The position numbers and the translations under genes were made by a program. Shown piece after piece: positions 9,068-17,410 of a DNA stretch of 64,000 bases (the first letter of the stretch is position 1; each line of letters begins with the position of its first letter). Source of the DNA: Streptomyces pilosus. GTDB taxonomy: Bacteria > Actinomycetota > Actinomycetes > Streptomycetales > Streptomycetaceae. The notes below the pieces were generated by a model, which was not told where the DNA came from, did no database searches, and saw nothing but the letters and a program-made list of their open reading frames with translations. The stretch covers positions 1-64,000 of the forward strand of contig NZ_BMTU01000019.1 in the NCBI RefSeq assembly GCF_014649835.1, given 5' to 3'.

Positions 9068-10009
9068 ATGACAGTGACGCATCACGCTCGGCACACGATC
9101 ACCGTCGACGCTCCCGCACGGACGGTGTACCGGATCATCGCGGACGCCGCCGACTGGCCGCGTGTCTTCCCCCCGTCGGTGCACGTCGAGCAGACGCCGC
9201 TCGGCGGCGGCGAGGAGATCCTGCGGATCTGGGCCACGGCCAACGACGAGGTGAAGTCCTGGCAGTCCCGTCGCCGGCTCGACCCGGAAGGGCTCACGGT
9301 CGGCTTCCGGCAGGAGAGGACCACGGCACCGGCGACGTCCATGGGGGGCGAGTGGCAGATCCGCCCCCTGACCGGGGAGCGGTGCGAGGTCGTACTGCTC
9401 CACGACTTCACGGCCCAGGACGACGCCCCCGCGAACGTCGAGTGGATCAACCGGGCGCTGGACCACAACAGCGAGGCCGAGCTGAGCCGGATGAAGGCCA
9501 CCGCGGAGTCCGCCGGGCAGCTGGGGGACCTGCTGTGCACGTTCGAGGACCGGGTGGACATCGAGGCGCCGGCCGCCGCCGTGCACGCGTTCCTGTGGCG
9601 CGCCGAACAGTGGCAGGACCTGCTTCCGCACGTGGCCCGGGTGAAGCTGACGGAGCCGGACACGGACGTCCAGATCCTCGAGATGGACACCCTCGCCAGG
9701 GACGGCTCCCGGCACACCACCGCATCGGTGCGGGTGAGCCTCGGGCCGTCCCGGATCGTGTACAAGCAGCTCCGCGTGCCGCCGCTGCTCACCGCACACG
9801 TCGGGGCGTGGCTGCTGGAGGAGTCGGAGGGCGTGACGACGGCCGTGGCACGCCACACCGTCGTCATCAACCCGTCCTCGCTCACGCTGCTGGGGCCCGG
9901 CACCACGGTGGCCGGCGCGCGCGCCTTCGTACGGGACGCCCTGGGCACCAACAGTCTGGCGACGCTGCGCCACGCCAAGGAGTTCACCGAGCGCAGCCCC
10001 GCCCGCTGA
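9068..10009 (+). CDS. Didomain aromatase/cyclase (SRPBCC fold)
   Basis: This 313-residue protein consists of two SRPBCC/polyketide-cyclase domains: residues about 5-150 (HTITVDAPARTVYRIIADAADWPRVFPPS) and about 160-305 (FEDRVDIEAPAAAVHAFLWRAEQWQDLLPHV). Didomain ARO/CYC proteins aromatise the first ring of C-9-reduced polyketides after C7-C12 closure. The neighbouring ActIII-like reductase fits this. It implies an actinorhodin-, anthracycline- or angucycline-type first ring, not a tetracenomycin type. Confidence 0.92.
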   Translation: MTVTHHARHTITVDAPARTVYRIIADAADWPRVFPPSVHVEQTPLGGGEEILRIWATANDEVKSWQSRRRLDPEGLTVGFRQERTTAPATSMGGEWQIRPLTGERCEVVLLHDFTAQDDAPANVEWINRALDHNSEAELSRMKATAESAGQLGDLLCTFEDRVDIEAPAAAVHAFLWRAEQWQDLLPHVARVKLTEPDTDVQILEMDTLARDGSRHTTASVRVSLGPSRIVYKQLRVPPLLTAHVGAWLLEESEGVTTAVARHTVVINPSSLTLLGPGTTVAGARAFVRDALGTNSLATLRHAKEFTERSPAR

Positions 10010-10015
10010 CCGCGT

Positions 10016-10065
10016 CACGGGCGCACCCGGACCGGCCCGGCCCCGGCGGTCCGGGTGCGCCCGTG
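10016..10065. terminator. Bidirectional terminator hairpin
   Basis: An 18-bp perfect stem (CACGGGCGCACCCGGACC and its complement) with a 14-base loop lies between the convergent aromatase and hydrolase genes. Confidence 0.8.
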
Positions 10066-10103
10066 GCGTGCACGGGGGCCGGCGGCGGTCGCGCACCCGC
10101 CCC

Positions 10104-11048
10104 TCAGGCGTGGCAGGCGACGGGACGGCCGCCGTTGAACTGCGCCATCTCCGCGAAGACGGGGGCCGACCGGATCTCGGTGTCCGGCGGCAGCGCCGAC
10201 TCCTCGGCGTAGGCGCGGTGCAGATTGGCCACCAGACGCTCGGGGTCACGGAGTGCGGCATAGGGGCCGAGGTCCGTGTCGCGGGCGGCCTGGAGGGGGG
10301 ACAGACCGGCGGCCAGTCCCGCCCGTGCCGTGTCGCGCACCCACTCCAGGTACTCCTGCGTGGCGTCGAGCACCTCCGGGCCGGCGACCGGGCCGTGTCC
10401 GCCGACGACGACGGCGGGGTCCAGGGCACGCAGCCGCGTGATCGCCTCCAGGGTGCCGCTCAGCGAGCCCATGAGGACGAAGGGGGTGCAGCCGGGCAGC
10501 AGGACGTCACCGGCGAACAGGACGCGCTGTCCGGGCAGCCAGACCACGATGTCGCTCGTGGTGTGCGCGGGGCCGACGTGAATCAACTCGGCGGTGAGGC
10601 CGCCGACATGGAGCGTCGCACGCTCGCGGAACGTGAGGGTGGGCAGGGTCAGGCGGACGTCGCCCCACTGCGTGGCCGGCCAGACCTCCCGCATCGCGAG
10701 ACCGCGCCGGGCCATCTCGGTCCGGGTGACCTCGTGGGACACCACGGTGGCGTGCGGGGCCACCACCGCGTTGCCGAAGTGGTGGTCGCCGTGGTGGTGG
10801 GTGGTGACGATCGTGCGCACCTCCAGCGGGGTGCGCGAGGCGATGGCCGCGCGCAGGGCACGGGCCCGCCGCTCGGTGGCGGCGGTGTCCACCACGGCCA
10901 CCGCGTCGTCGCCGATCAGGACGCCGGCGTTGTTCAGGCACCAGCCACCGTCCGGCTGGATGTAGGCGTGGACGCCCGGAGCGAGCTCCTCCATCCGGGG
11001 AGGAGCCGGCGTGGACGGGGCGCGGGACGTGGCCGGCGGCTGGGTCAT
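10104..11048 (-). CDS. Metallo-beta-lactamase-fold hydrolase
   Basis: The 314-residue protein shows the metal-binding HxHxDH pattern in TTHHHGDHHFGN (about residues 80-90), later GPAHTTSDIVVW and GGHGPVAGPE. These place it in the MBL-fold hydrolase superfamily. In aromatic polyketide clusters such proteins have been proposed as auxiliary cyclases, thioesterases or hydrolases; the substrate here is not evident. It is divergent from the second exporter gene, with a 260-base gap. Confidence 0.85.
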   Translation of the reverse strand: MTQPPATSRAPSTPAPPRMEELAPGVHAYIQPDGGWCLNNAGVLIGDDAVAVVDTAATERRARALRAAIASRTPLEVRTIVTTHHHGDHHFGNAVVAPHATVVSHEVTRTEMARRGLAMREVWPATQWGDVRLTLPTLTFRERATLHVGGLTAELIHVGPAHTTSDIVVWLPGQRVLFAGDVLLPGCTPFVLMGSLSGTLEAITRLRALDPAVVVGGHGPVAGPEVLDATQEYLEWVRDTARAGLAAGLSPLQAARDTDLGPYAALRDPERLVANLHRAYAEESALPPDTEIRSAPVFAEMAQFNGGRPVACHA

Positions 11049-11309
11049 CGGAGGGGTTCCTTCCCGAGGCGGGGGTGGTCCGTGACGCGTCGGTCCTCAC
11101 GATCTGCCGTCCCGCTGGGGGCGTGGAGGTGGGCCGATGGCCACGGGCAGGAGTCCGGCAGGACACCCCGGCCAGCCGGTGTGGAACAGCTTGCACCGGA
11201 ACCAACTGCGGGACATACTGTTCCGAAGTTGTGGGTCAGGTTGTTCCGCACTTGTGCGCGAGCCGCCCACGCCGTCCCGTTCCCTCATGCTCACCGGCAG
11301 GAGATTCTG

Positions 11310-12881
11310 GTGTCCGAACGTTCCCTGGGGCAGGCTCACGCGGCCCCGCCCGCTTCCGCGCGGGCCGACGCCGCGACGGAGCCCGGTTCCCGCAAAGGGC
11401 TGGCGCTGGTCGCCATCGCGGTCGCCCAGCTGATGGTCGTCCTCGACGTCTCGATCGTGAATGTGGCGCTGCCGTCCATCCAGGGGGCCCTCGACTTCTC
11501 CGCGACCAACCTGGAGTGGGTGGTCAACGCCTACGCGCTCGCCTTCGGCGGTCTGCTGCTGCTCGGCGGGCGGATCGCGGACATGTACGGCCAGCGCCGT
11601 ACGTTCCTCTTCGGCGTCGCCCTGCTGACGGTGGCCTCGCTGCTCGGCGGCCTGGCGACCAACCAGGGCTGGCTGATCGCCGCCCGGGCCGTGCAGGGCA
11701 TGGCGGGAGCACTCGTCGCACCCGCCGCACTGGCGCTGATCGCCAGCACCTTCTCCGAAGGCGGCGAACGCAACAAGGCCATGGGCATCTACGCGGCCAT
11801 GGGCGGCGCCGGCGGCGCCCTCGGCAACGTGCTGGGCGGCGTCTTCACCGACGCGCTCAGCTGGCGCTGGGTGCTGTTCGTGAACGTCCCCATCGGCGTG
11901 CTGCTGCTGCTCGCCGCGGTCAAGGCGTTCCCCGCCGAGCGGGTCACCACCGCGGGGCGGCGCCTGGACCTGCCGGGCGCCGTCACCTCGACCGTCGGCA
12001 TGTCGCTCGTGGTCTACGGGCTGATCCACGCGGCCACCGAGGACTGGGGCAGTGCGGGCACGGTCACCCCGCTCGTCGTCGGCGCCGCGCTGCTGGCCCT
12101 CTTCCTCGTCATCGAGATCCGCAGCAACTCCCCGCTCATGCCGCTGAGCATCTTCCGCAACCGCAACCGGTCCGGCGCGTACGCCATCATGCTGACGCTC
12201 GGCGCCGGCATGATCGTCCTCTTCTACTTCCTCACCCTCTTCATGCAGATCGTGCTCGGCTTCAGCCCGCTGAGGACCGGCTTCGCCTTCCTGCCGTTCG
12301 CCGTGGGCGCGGCCGTCTGCGCGACGATCAGCAGCCAGGCGGTGGGGCGAGTGGGCCCGAGGATCCTGCTCGGCGCCGGCACGCTGCTGGCCGCCGTCGC
12401 CTTCTTCTGGTTCTCGCGGCTCAGCGAGGACGGCAGCTACAGCGGCGATCTGCTCGGACCGCTGGTCCTCTCCGGCTGCAGCGTGGGCCTGTGCTTCGTG
12501 CCGCTCACGCTGGCGGCGGTGGCGGGGGTGCGCAAGGCCCAGGCCGGTGTCTCCTCCGCCCTCCTGAACGCCGGCCAGCAGGTCGGCGCCGCGCTCGGTC
12601 TCGCGGCCCTCGGGACCGTCGCGGTCACCGTCACCAAGGACCGGATCACCGAACTGCTGGGCCCGGCCGCCGCCGAGGCGGCGGAGGGCTACGGGCCCGC
12701 GGACGCGGCCCACATGCCCCCGGAGGTCCGTGAGGCGGTGTTCGACGCGCTCGCGCAGGGCTACGGCACGGCCTTCATGGTGACCGGCTTCATCCTGCTC
12801 GGCGCGTTCGTCCTCGCGGTCCTGGTGATCCGGGTCTCCTCCAAGGACGCGGAGAACGCCGAGATGGGCGTCGTGATCTGA
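11310..12881 (+). CDS. MFS drug exporter, DHA2 type (second)
   Basis: I place the start at GTG 11,310, preceded by GGCAGGAG, which gives 523 residues. After a short hydrophilic N-terminus come VVLDVSIVNVALPSIQGALDF, the loop motif GRIADMYGQRR and the family motif ALVAPAALALI. The fold is a 14-helix drug:proton antiporter. It is not a close copy of the exporter at 5,571, so the cluster has two distinct export systems. The 260-base divergent gap includes repeated GGAAC/GTTCC elements that may be a regulator site. Confidence 0.9.
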   Translation: MSERSLGQAHAAPPASARADAATEPGSRKGLALVAIAVAQLMVVLDVSIVNVALPSIQGALDFSATNLEWVVNAYALAFGGLLLLGGRIADMYGQRRTFLFGVALLTVASLLGGLATNQGWLIAARAVQGMAGALVAPAALALIASTFSEGGERNKAMGIYAAMGGAGGALGNVLGGVFTDALSWRWVLFVNVPIGVLLLLAAVKAFPAERVTTAGRRLDLPGAVTSTVGMSLVVYGLIHAATEDWGSAGTVTPLVVGAALLALFLVIEIRSNSPLMPLSIFRNRNRSGAYAIMLTLGAGMIVLFYFLTLFMQIVLGFSPLRTGFAFLPFAVGAAVCATISSQAVGRVGPRILLGAGTLLAAVAFFWFSRLSEDGSYSGDLLGPLVLSGCSVGLCFVPLTLAAVAGVRKAQAGVSSALLNAGQQVGAALGLAALGTVAVTVTKDRITELLGPAAAEAAEGYGPADAAHMPPEVREAVFDALAQGYGTAFMVTGFILLGAFVLAVLVIRVSSKDAENAEMGVVI

Positions 12882-12951
12882 GCCGCCCGGACACCCACCG
12901 GGCCCCGGCCCGCACGCCGTACGGACACATGACCACCAGGAGGAGTACGCG

Positions 12952-13599
12952 GTGAACGCCCGAGCGCAGACCGGAAGCGCACCCCCCGTCGACCTGACGA
13001 TGATGTACGCGATCCACCGCGCCTTCCGGCGGGATCTGCGCCTGCTGGAGGCGGCCCAGCACGACGACGTCCCCGCCTTCCGCCGGGGGTGGCAGCTCTT
13101 CAGGTCCTACCTGACGATCCACCACGTCGCCGAGGACCACTCGCTGTGGCCCGTGCTGCGCGCCAAACTGGCCGACAGGCCGCAGGCGCTGACCATGCTG
13201 CAGGCCATGGAGGCCGAACACGCCCAGCTCGACGGGGCCGTGGAGAAGGTCGACGCGGCGCTCGGCGAGGCGGGAGGCGAACGGGCGCTGCCGGCCCTCA
13301 TGGCGGACGTCGCCGCCTGTCTGACCGACCACCTCGATCACGAGGAGGCCCAGGCCCTGCCGCTGCTGGAGAGCGAACTGACGGCGGCCGAGTGGGACGC
13401 CTTCGTGACGGAGCAGCGCAGCCAGGTCGGCATCAAGGGAGCGGCGACGTTCTTCCCCTGGCTGCTCGACGGGTTCTCCCGGGCCGACCGACGCACCGTG
13501 CTCGACCGGGTCCCGCCGCCGCTGCGCCTGGTGTACCGCGCGGTGTGGCGGCCCCGGTACGAGCGCAACTCGCCCTGGAAGGGCAAGGCCGTCTCCTGA
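12952..13599 (+). CDS. Hemerythrin-like domain protein
   Basis: This 215-residue protein has the HHE/hemerythrin pattern of spaced His and Glu: IHRAFRRDL near residue 20, HHVAEDHSLWP near 62, EAEHAQLD near 88 and HLDHEEAQALP near 127. The fold binds a diiron or other metal pair. In biosynthetic clusters the role is not established; oxygen or nitric oxide handling, or oxidation chemistry, are possible. It starts with GTG 70 bases after the exporter gene and probably shares its transcript. Confidence 0.85.
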   Translation: MNARAQTGSAPPVDLTMMYAIHRAFRRDLRLLEAAQHDDVPAFRRGWQLFRSYLTIHHVAEDHSLWPVLRAKLADRPQALTMLQAMEAEHAQLDGAVEKVDAALGEAGGERALPALMADVAACLTDHLDHEEAQALPLLESELTAAEWDAFVTEQRSQVGIKGAATFFPWLLDGFSRADRRTVLDRVPPPLRLVYRAVWRPRYERNSPWKGKAVS

Positions 13600-13623
13600 C
13601 CGCGGCGGCCGCCCGTCAGAACT

Positions 13624-13664
13624 CCGGTGCCGGACGCGCAATCCCCCGGTGCGTCCGGCACCGG
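13624..13664. terminator. Bidirectional terminator hairpin
   Basis: A 14-bp perfect stem (CCGGTGCCGGACGC and its complement) with a 13-base loop lies between the convergent hemerythrin and oxidoreductase genes. Confidence 0.78.
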
Positions 13665-13817
13665 TCCGCACGTACGGCCGTCCGCGGCGTGATCCGCCGG
13701 CGGCCGGAGCGCCGGTGCGGCACGGGACGCCCCCGCGCCGGGCGGCCGTTCACGGCCGGAACCCCGGGGCCGCGCCGTCGCGCCCCCGGGGTCGTCACCA
13801 CCGCACCGCGGCCCGGG

Positions 13818-14744
13818 TCACCGCACCAGGACGGCCTTGCCGTTGACCTGCCGGTCTCCGACGCTGCGCAGGACGGGCTCCGGGTCCGACCACTCGCCGA
13901 CCAGCGCGACCTGCGGGTCCAGAGCCTTCTCCGCGACGAGCCGCAGCAGCAGCGCGAGATCGTCCCCGACGGTCCTGCGCGGCATCTCGTCGAACAGGTG
14001 CAGGTAGCGGATCCGCACGCCGGGGCGGGCGTTGCCCCAGTCGAAGGGCAGGGACAGGTCGGAGCGCGTGGTGTTGCCGTAGCAGACGACGACGCCCCGC
14101 TGTCGTACCAGTTGGTACGCGCTCCGCAGCACCTCGCCGCCGACGCTGTCCACGAGGACGTGCACCGGCGGCGTCGCCCCGGGCCCCGCCTCGTAGGTGG
14201 AGGTGCCGGCGGCGCCCAGCCCGGTCAGGCCCTTGAGCCGCTCCGGGGAACCGGCCCAGGCGTGCACCTCGGCCCCGGCGGCCCGGGCCAGCTGGACCGC
14301 GATCCGGCCGACACCACCGCTGGCGCCCGTCACCAGGACCGCGCGGCCCAGGACGGATCCGGCCTGCCGCAGGGCGTACAGCGCGGTGAGACCCGCCACC
14401 GGGACGGCTGCCGCGTCGGTCCACCCGACGCCGTCCGGGAGCGGGGCGAGCCGGGCTGTCGACAGGGCGACCCGCTCGCTCCAGCCGTCCCGGTCGGCCA
14501 CGCCGGCCACCCGGGTGCCGGCCGGCGGCCCGCTGCCGTCGGCCGCGGCACGGACCACGGTGCCGGTCACGTCGAAACCGAGCCGTGAGCCCGGCGGCAG
14601 CATGCCGAGCAGGGAGAGGTCGCCGCGGTTCACGGAGACCGCCCGGACCTCCACGACGGCCTGGTCGTGGCGCGGTTCGGGCTCGGGAACCGCTGTCGGC
14701 CGTACCCGGGTACCGCCGTCTGCCTGAGTGGTGAGTGCGTGCAC
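13818..14744 (-). CDS. MDR-family zinc-free oxidoreductase (quinone/enoyl reductase type)
   Basis: The 308-residue protein has a GroES-like N-terminal half (VSVNRGDL, GFDVTGTVV) and a Rossmann half with VTGASGGVGRIAVQLA at about residue 138. The zinc-binding cysteines of classical alcohol dehydrogenases are absent, so it belongs with quinone oxidoreductases and enoyl reductases. ActVI-ORF2-like enoyl reductases in pyranoquinone clusters are of this superfamily. A reduction during post-PKS tailoring is the likely role. Confidence 0.85.
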   Translation of the reverse strand: MHALTTQADGGTRVRPTAVPEPEPRHDQAVVEVRAVSVNRGDLSLLGMLPPGSRLGFDVTGTVVRAAADGSGPPAGTRVAGVADRDGWSERVALSTARLAPLPDGVGWTDAAAVPVAGLTALYALRQAGSVLGRAVLVTGASGGVGRIAVQLARAAGAEVHAWAGSPERLKGLTGLGAAGTSTYEAGPGATPPVHVLVDSVGGEVLRSAYQLVRQRGVVVCYGNTTRSDLSLPFDWGNARPGVRIRYLHLFDEMPRRTVGDDLALLLRLVAEKALDPQVALVGEWSDPEPVLRSVGDRQVNGKAVLVR

Positions 14745-14906
14745 GTGGCTGTCGCCTCCGAGGTGTCGTCGCGATGGGATACCGGGAAGAAGGGGTGCCG
14801 GAGCAGCGCGGCCCGGGCGCCGCTCAGGGCACGGGGGGAGGATGCGGTGCCCCCGGCGGGCCGGTCACCGGCCGCGCACGGCGGCGCGGACCGGCGCCAG
14901 CGGGAG

Positions 14907-15635
14907 TCACCAGCGCACGCCGCCGTCGACCGGCAGCACCGCGCCGTTCACGTAGCTGCTCTCCGTGGAGGCCAGGAACACGGCGGCGCGGGCGACTTCG
15001 TCCCCCGTGCCCGGCCGGCCCGTGGCCATGGTGCCCTGCAGCCGGGACCAGAGCGTCTCGTTGGCCATCAGGGCCCGGCCCTGGCCCTCCTGGATGAAAC
15101 CGGGCGCCAGGCAGTTCACCGTGATGCCCCGGGGCGCCAGCTCCAGCGCGCAGACCTCCGTGAACCGCTCGACGGCTGCCTTGGAGGCGCAGTACGCGGC
15201 GGCTCCGGGCATGGCGCGACGTCCGAGCAGCGACGACACGGTGATGACCCGGCCCGCCCCGGCCTGCCCGAGGTACGGCACCGCCTCCCTGACCGTGTGG
15301 AACACACCGGTCAGGTTGGTGCCGATCACCGCGTCCCAGTCCTCGGCGGCCAGCACCGACACCGGGCCCGGTCTGCTCACTCCGGCGTTGGCGACCACGA
15401 TGTGCGGGCCGCCGTACCGCTCGTGGGTGGTGCGCATCAGTGAGGCCACCGACTGGGGCACCGTGACGTCGGCCTTGACGTGGACGATCCGGCCGCCCTG
15501 GTCCGGGGGGTCCGGGCTCATGTCCCGGGCCGCGGCGACCACGATGGCGCCCTCGTCGGCCAGTGCCTGCGCGACGGCCCTGCCCAGACCACGCGTTCCG
15601 CCGGTGACCACGGCGGTCCTGCCCTGCAACTTCAT
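14907..15635 (-). CDS. Short-chain dehydrogenase/reductase
   Basis: The 242-residue SDR starts MKLQGRTAVVTGG with the cofactor motif TGGTRGLG, then NAGVSR, a catalytic Ser in VSSLLGRR, YCASK and the FabG-like end YVNGAVLPVDGG. The ATG follows AGGAGGAGCG, an excellent ribosome site. Length and motifs fit FabG-type ketoreductases of polyketide tailoring. It is divergent from the APH-fold gene at 15,874 and, after 162 bases, followed by the oxidoreductase gene on the same strand. Confidence 0.88.
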   Translation of the reverse strand: MKLQGRTAVVTGGTRGLGRAVAQALADEGAIVVAAARDMSPDPPDQGGRIVHVKADVTVPQSVASLMRTTHERYGGPHIVVANAGVSRPGPVSVLAAEDWDAVIGTNLTGVFHTVREAVPYLGQAGAGRVITVSSLLGRRAMPGAAAYCASKAAVERFTEVCALELAPRGITVNCLAPGFIQEGQGRALMANETLWSRLQGTMATGRPGTGDEVARAAVFLASTESSYVNGAVLPVDGGVRW

Positions 15636-15873
15636 CGCTCCTCCTGGGTTCCGGTCGGGAAGAAGAGCCCGTGCGATCCGGGAGCACGATGCTGCTGGGC
15701 CGCGGTGGCGGGGCGAGGGAGCCCGGCTGGAGGCACCCGGCGCGCGGAACCGGCGACCTCCGCTCCAGCGCCGCTCGACCCGGGTGCCAGGGGCCCCGGC
15801 GAGACTCGGTGTCCGCCCGGGCCGCGCGCCGTGGTCCGGGCGGCCGTCTGCCGACCGCTCGAGGAGGACGTCC

Positions 15874-16974
15874 GTGCCCGTTCCCGTGCAACGCGACCCC
15901 GAACAGACCCGTCGGGCGCTGGCCGCCTGGCTGGCGGCCCGCTCACCCCGGGCCGGCGAGGTGGAGGTCGGACCGGTCCGGGTGCCCGGCGCCGCGGGAT
16001 TCTCCGGAGAGATCCTCATGTGCGACGCCGAGTGGACCGGGAGCGGGCCGCCCCGCAGGGAGCCCCTGGCCGTCCGGGTGGCCCCCACCGGGCACCGTGT
16101 CCACCCCGACGACCGCTGGGCGGACCAGGTCAGGCTGCTGGAGGTCCTCGACGGCACGGACGTCCCCGTGGCCCCCCTGCTGGGGCACGAACCGGATCCC
16201 TCGGTGCTGGGGGCGCCGTTCCTGGTGATGCGCCGCATCGAGGGCAGGGTGCCCGCGGACCTCCCCTCGTACCACCGGGAGGGATGGCTGGCCGCACTGC
16301 CGCCGCACCGCCGCCGGGCCGTCTGGCTCGGCGGTGTCGAGATGCTCGCCGCGATCCACCGGCTCGACCCGGACGCGCTGGGCCTCGGCTTCCTCGACCG
16401 GCCGCGGTACGGCACCGGCCACCTCACGCAGCAGCTGGCCGAGTACACGCGGTTCCTGCCCTTCTACGGCGCGGACGGCAACCGGACCGCGACGACGGCC
16501 CTGGCGTGGCTGCACGAGCACCGGCCCGAGGAGCCCGCCCCGCCCCGGCTGCTGTGGGGGGACGCCCGGCTCGGCAACATCGTCTACGACGGGGAGACCC
16601 CGGCCGCCGTCCTGGACTGGGAGATGGCCGCCCTGGGCAGGCCCGAGTCGGACCTCGCCTGGTTCCTGCACCTGGACCGCCACCTGAGCGAGGGAATCGG
16701 CGCGGTGCGGCTCGCCGGGCTCCCCGGCCGTGCCGAGACGGTGCGCCACTACGAGCGGCTCACCGGGCATGCCGTACGGGACCTGGAGTACTACGAGGTC
16801 TTCGCCGCGTTCCGGTTCTGTGTGCTCACCGCACGGGTGACCCGGCTGCTGGAGGAGAGCGGCATCATGCCGCCCGGGACCGACTTCCCCCTGCACCGCA
16901 ACGCCACGCGGCTGCTGGCCCGGGTCCTGGAGGAGGCGGCCGACCGGTGCGGCGGGACGGCCGTGCCCCGCTGA
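15874..16974 (+). CDS. APH-fold phosphotransferase-like protein
   Basis: The 366-residue protein has the aminoglycoside phosphotransferase/choline kinase fold: a Brenner-type motif written WGDARLGNIVYD (usual HGD, here WGD) near residue 230 and the metal-binding VLDWEMAALG near residue 248. The arrangement is closest to the FadE36-like subgroup of APH proteins linked to acyl metabolism, not to drug-resistance enzymes. GTG start after GAGGAGGAC. Its substrate in this cluster is unknown; resistance by phosphorylation is possible but not favoured. Confidence 0.82.
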   Translation: MPVPVQRDPEQTRRALAAWLAARSPRAGEVEVGPVRVPGAAGFSGEILMCDAEWTGSGPPRREPLAVRVAPTGHRVHPDDRWADQVRLLEVLDGTDVPVAPLLGHEPDPSVLGAPFLVMRRIEGRVPADLPSYHREGWLAALPPHRRRAVWLGGVEMLAAIHRLDPDALGLGFLDRPRYGTGHLTQQLAEYTRFLPFYGADGNRTATTALAWLHEHRPEEPAPPRLLWGDARLGNIVYDGETPAAVLDWEMAALGRPESDLAWFLHLDRHLSEGIGAVRLAGLPGRAETVRHYERLTGHAVRDLEYYEVFAAFRFCVLTARVTRLLEESGIMPPGTDFPLHRNATRLLARVLEEAADRCGGTAVPR

Positions 16975-16993
16975 CGGGGGGCGGCCGGGCCGG

Positions 16994-17047
16994 GGAGACG
17001 GGCGGGCGGGGCACACCTGGTGCGGTGTGCCCCGCCCGCCCGTCTCC
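16994..17047. terminator. Strong bidirectional terminator
   Basis: A 23-bp perfect stem with an 8-base loop (arms 16,994-17,016 and 17,025-17,047, starting GGAGACGGGCGGG) lies between the convergent APH-fold gene and the minimal PKS operon. Three TTCCGG repeats follow on the right. Confidence 0.88.
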
Positions 17048-17077
17048 GGGTTCCGGTTCCGGTTCCGGGACCGGTGA

Positions 17078-17353
17078 CTACGCGGCGGCCAGCGACTGGT
17101 TGACGGCCGTCAGGAACTCCCGCGGCGTCTCGATGCCGTCGAGGATGTCGTCGCTCAGCTCGACACCGTAGTCGCGGGCGATCCGCCCGGTGGTCTCCAG
17201 CAGGGCGAGGGAGTCGTAACCGAGGTCGGTGAAGGCGGAGTCGAGGATGTCACCGTCCAGGTCGATCGACTCGTCCTCGCCCGCGGACTCCCGCATGATG
17301 CGGGTGAGGTCCTCCACGGTCAGTTCGGTCACGGTCGCACGGGCGTCACTCAT
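17078..17353 (-). CDS. Type II PKS acyl carrier protein
   Basis: The 91-residue ACP has the phosphopantetheine site DLGYDSLALLE with Ser48, which is the signature of aromatic-PKS carrier proteins. The following helix reads TGRIARDYGVELSDDI and the end TPREFLTAVN. It holds the growing poly-beta-keto chain on KS alpha/KS beta. It is the last gene of the acyltransferase-KS alpha-KS beta-ACP operon and ends just before a strong terminator. Confidence 0.95.
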   Translation of the reverse strand: MSDARATVTELTVEDLTRIMRESAGEDESIDLDGDILDSAFTDLGYDSLALLETTGRIARDYGVELSDDILDGIETPREFLTAVNQSLAAA

Positions 17354-17410
17354 GAGATGTCCTTTCGGCGTGGGTGGGCGTGGAAGGCGGGAGGGGCGTG
17401 CGTCGCGTCC

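Noticed and set aside
15874..16974. Aminoglycoside resistance kinase
   Set aside because: The APH fold is clear, but the motif is WGD instead of HGD and the sequence is nearer to acyl-metabolism-linked APH proteins; no aminoglycoside context is present.
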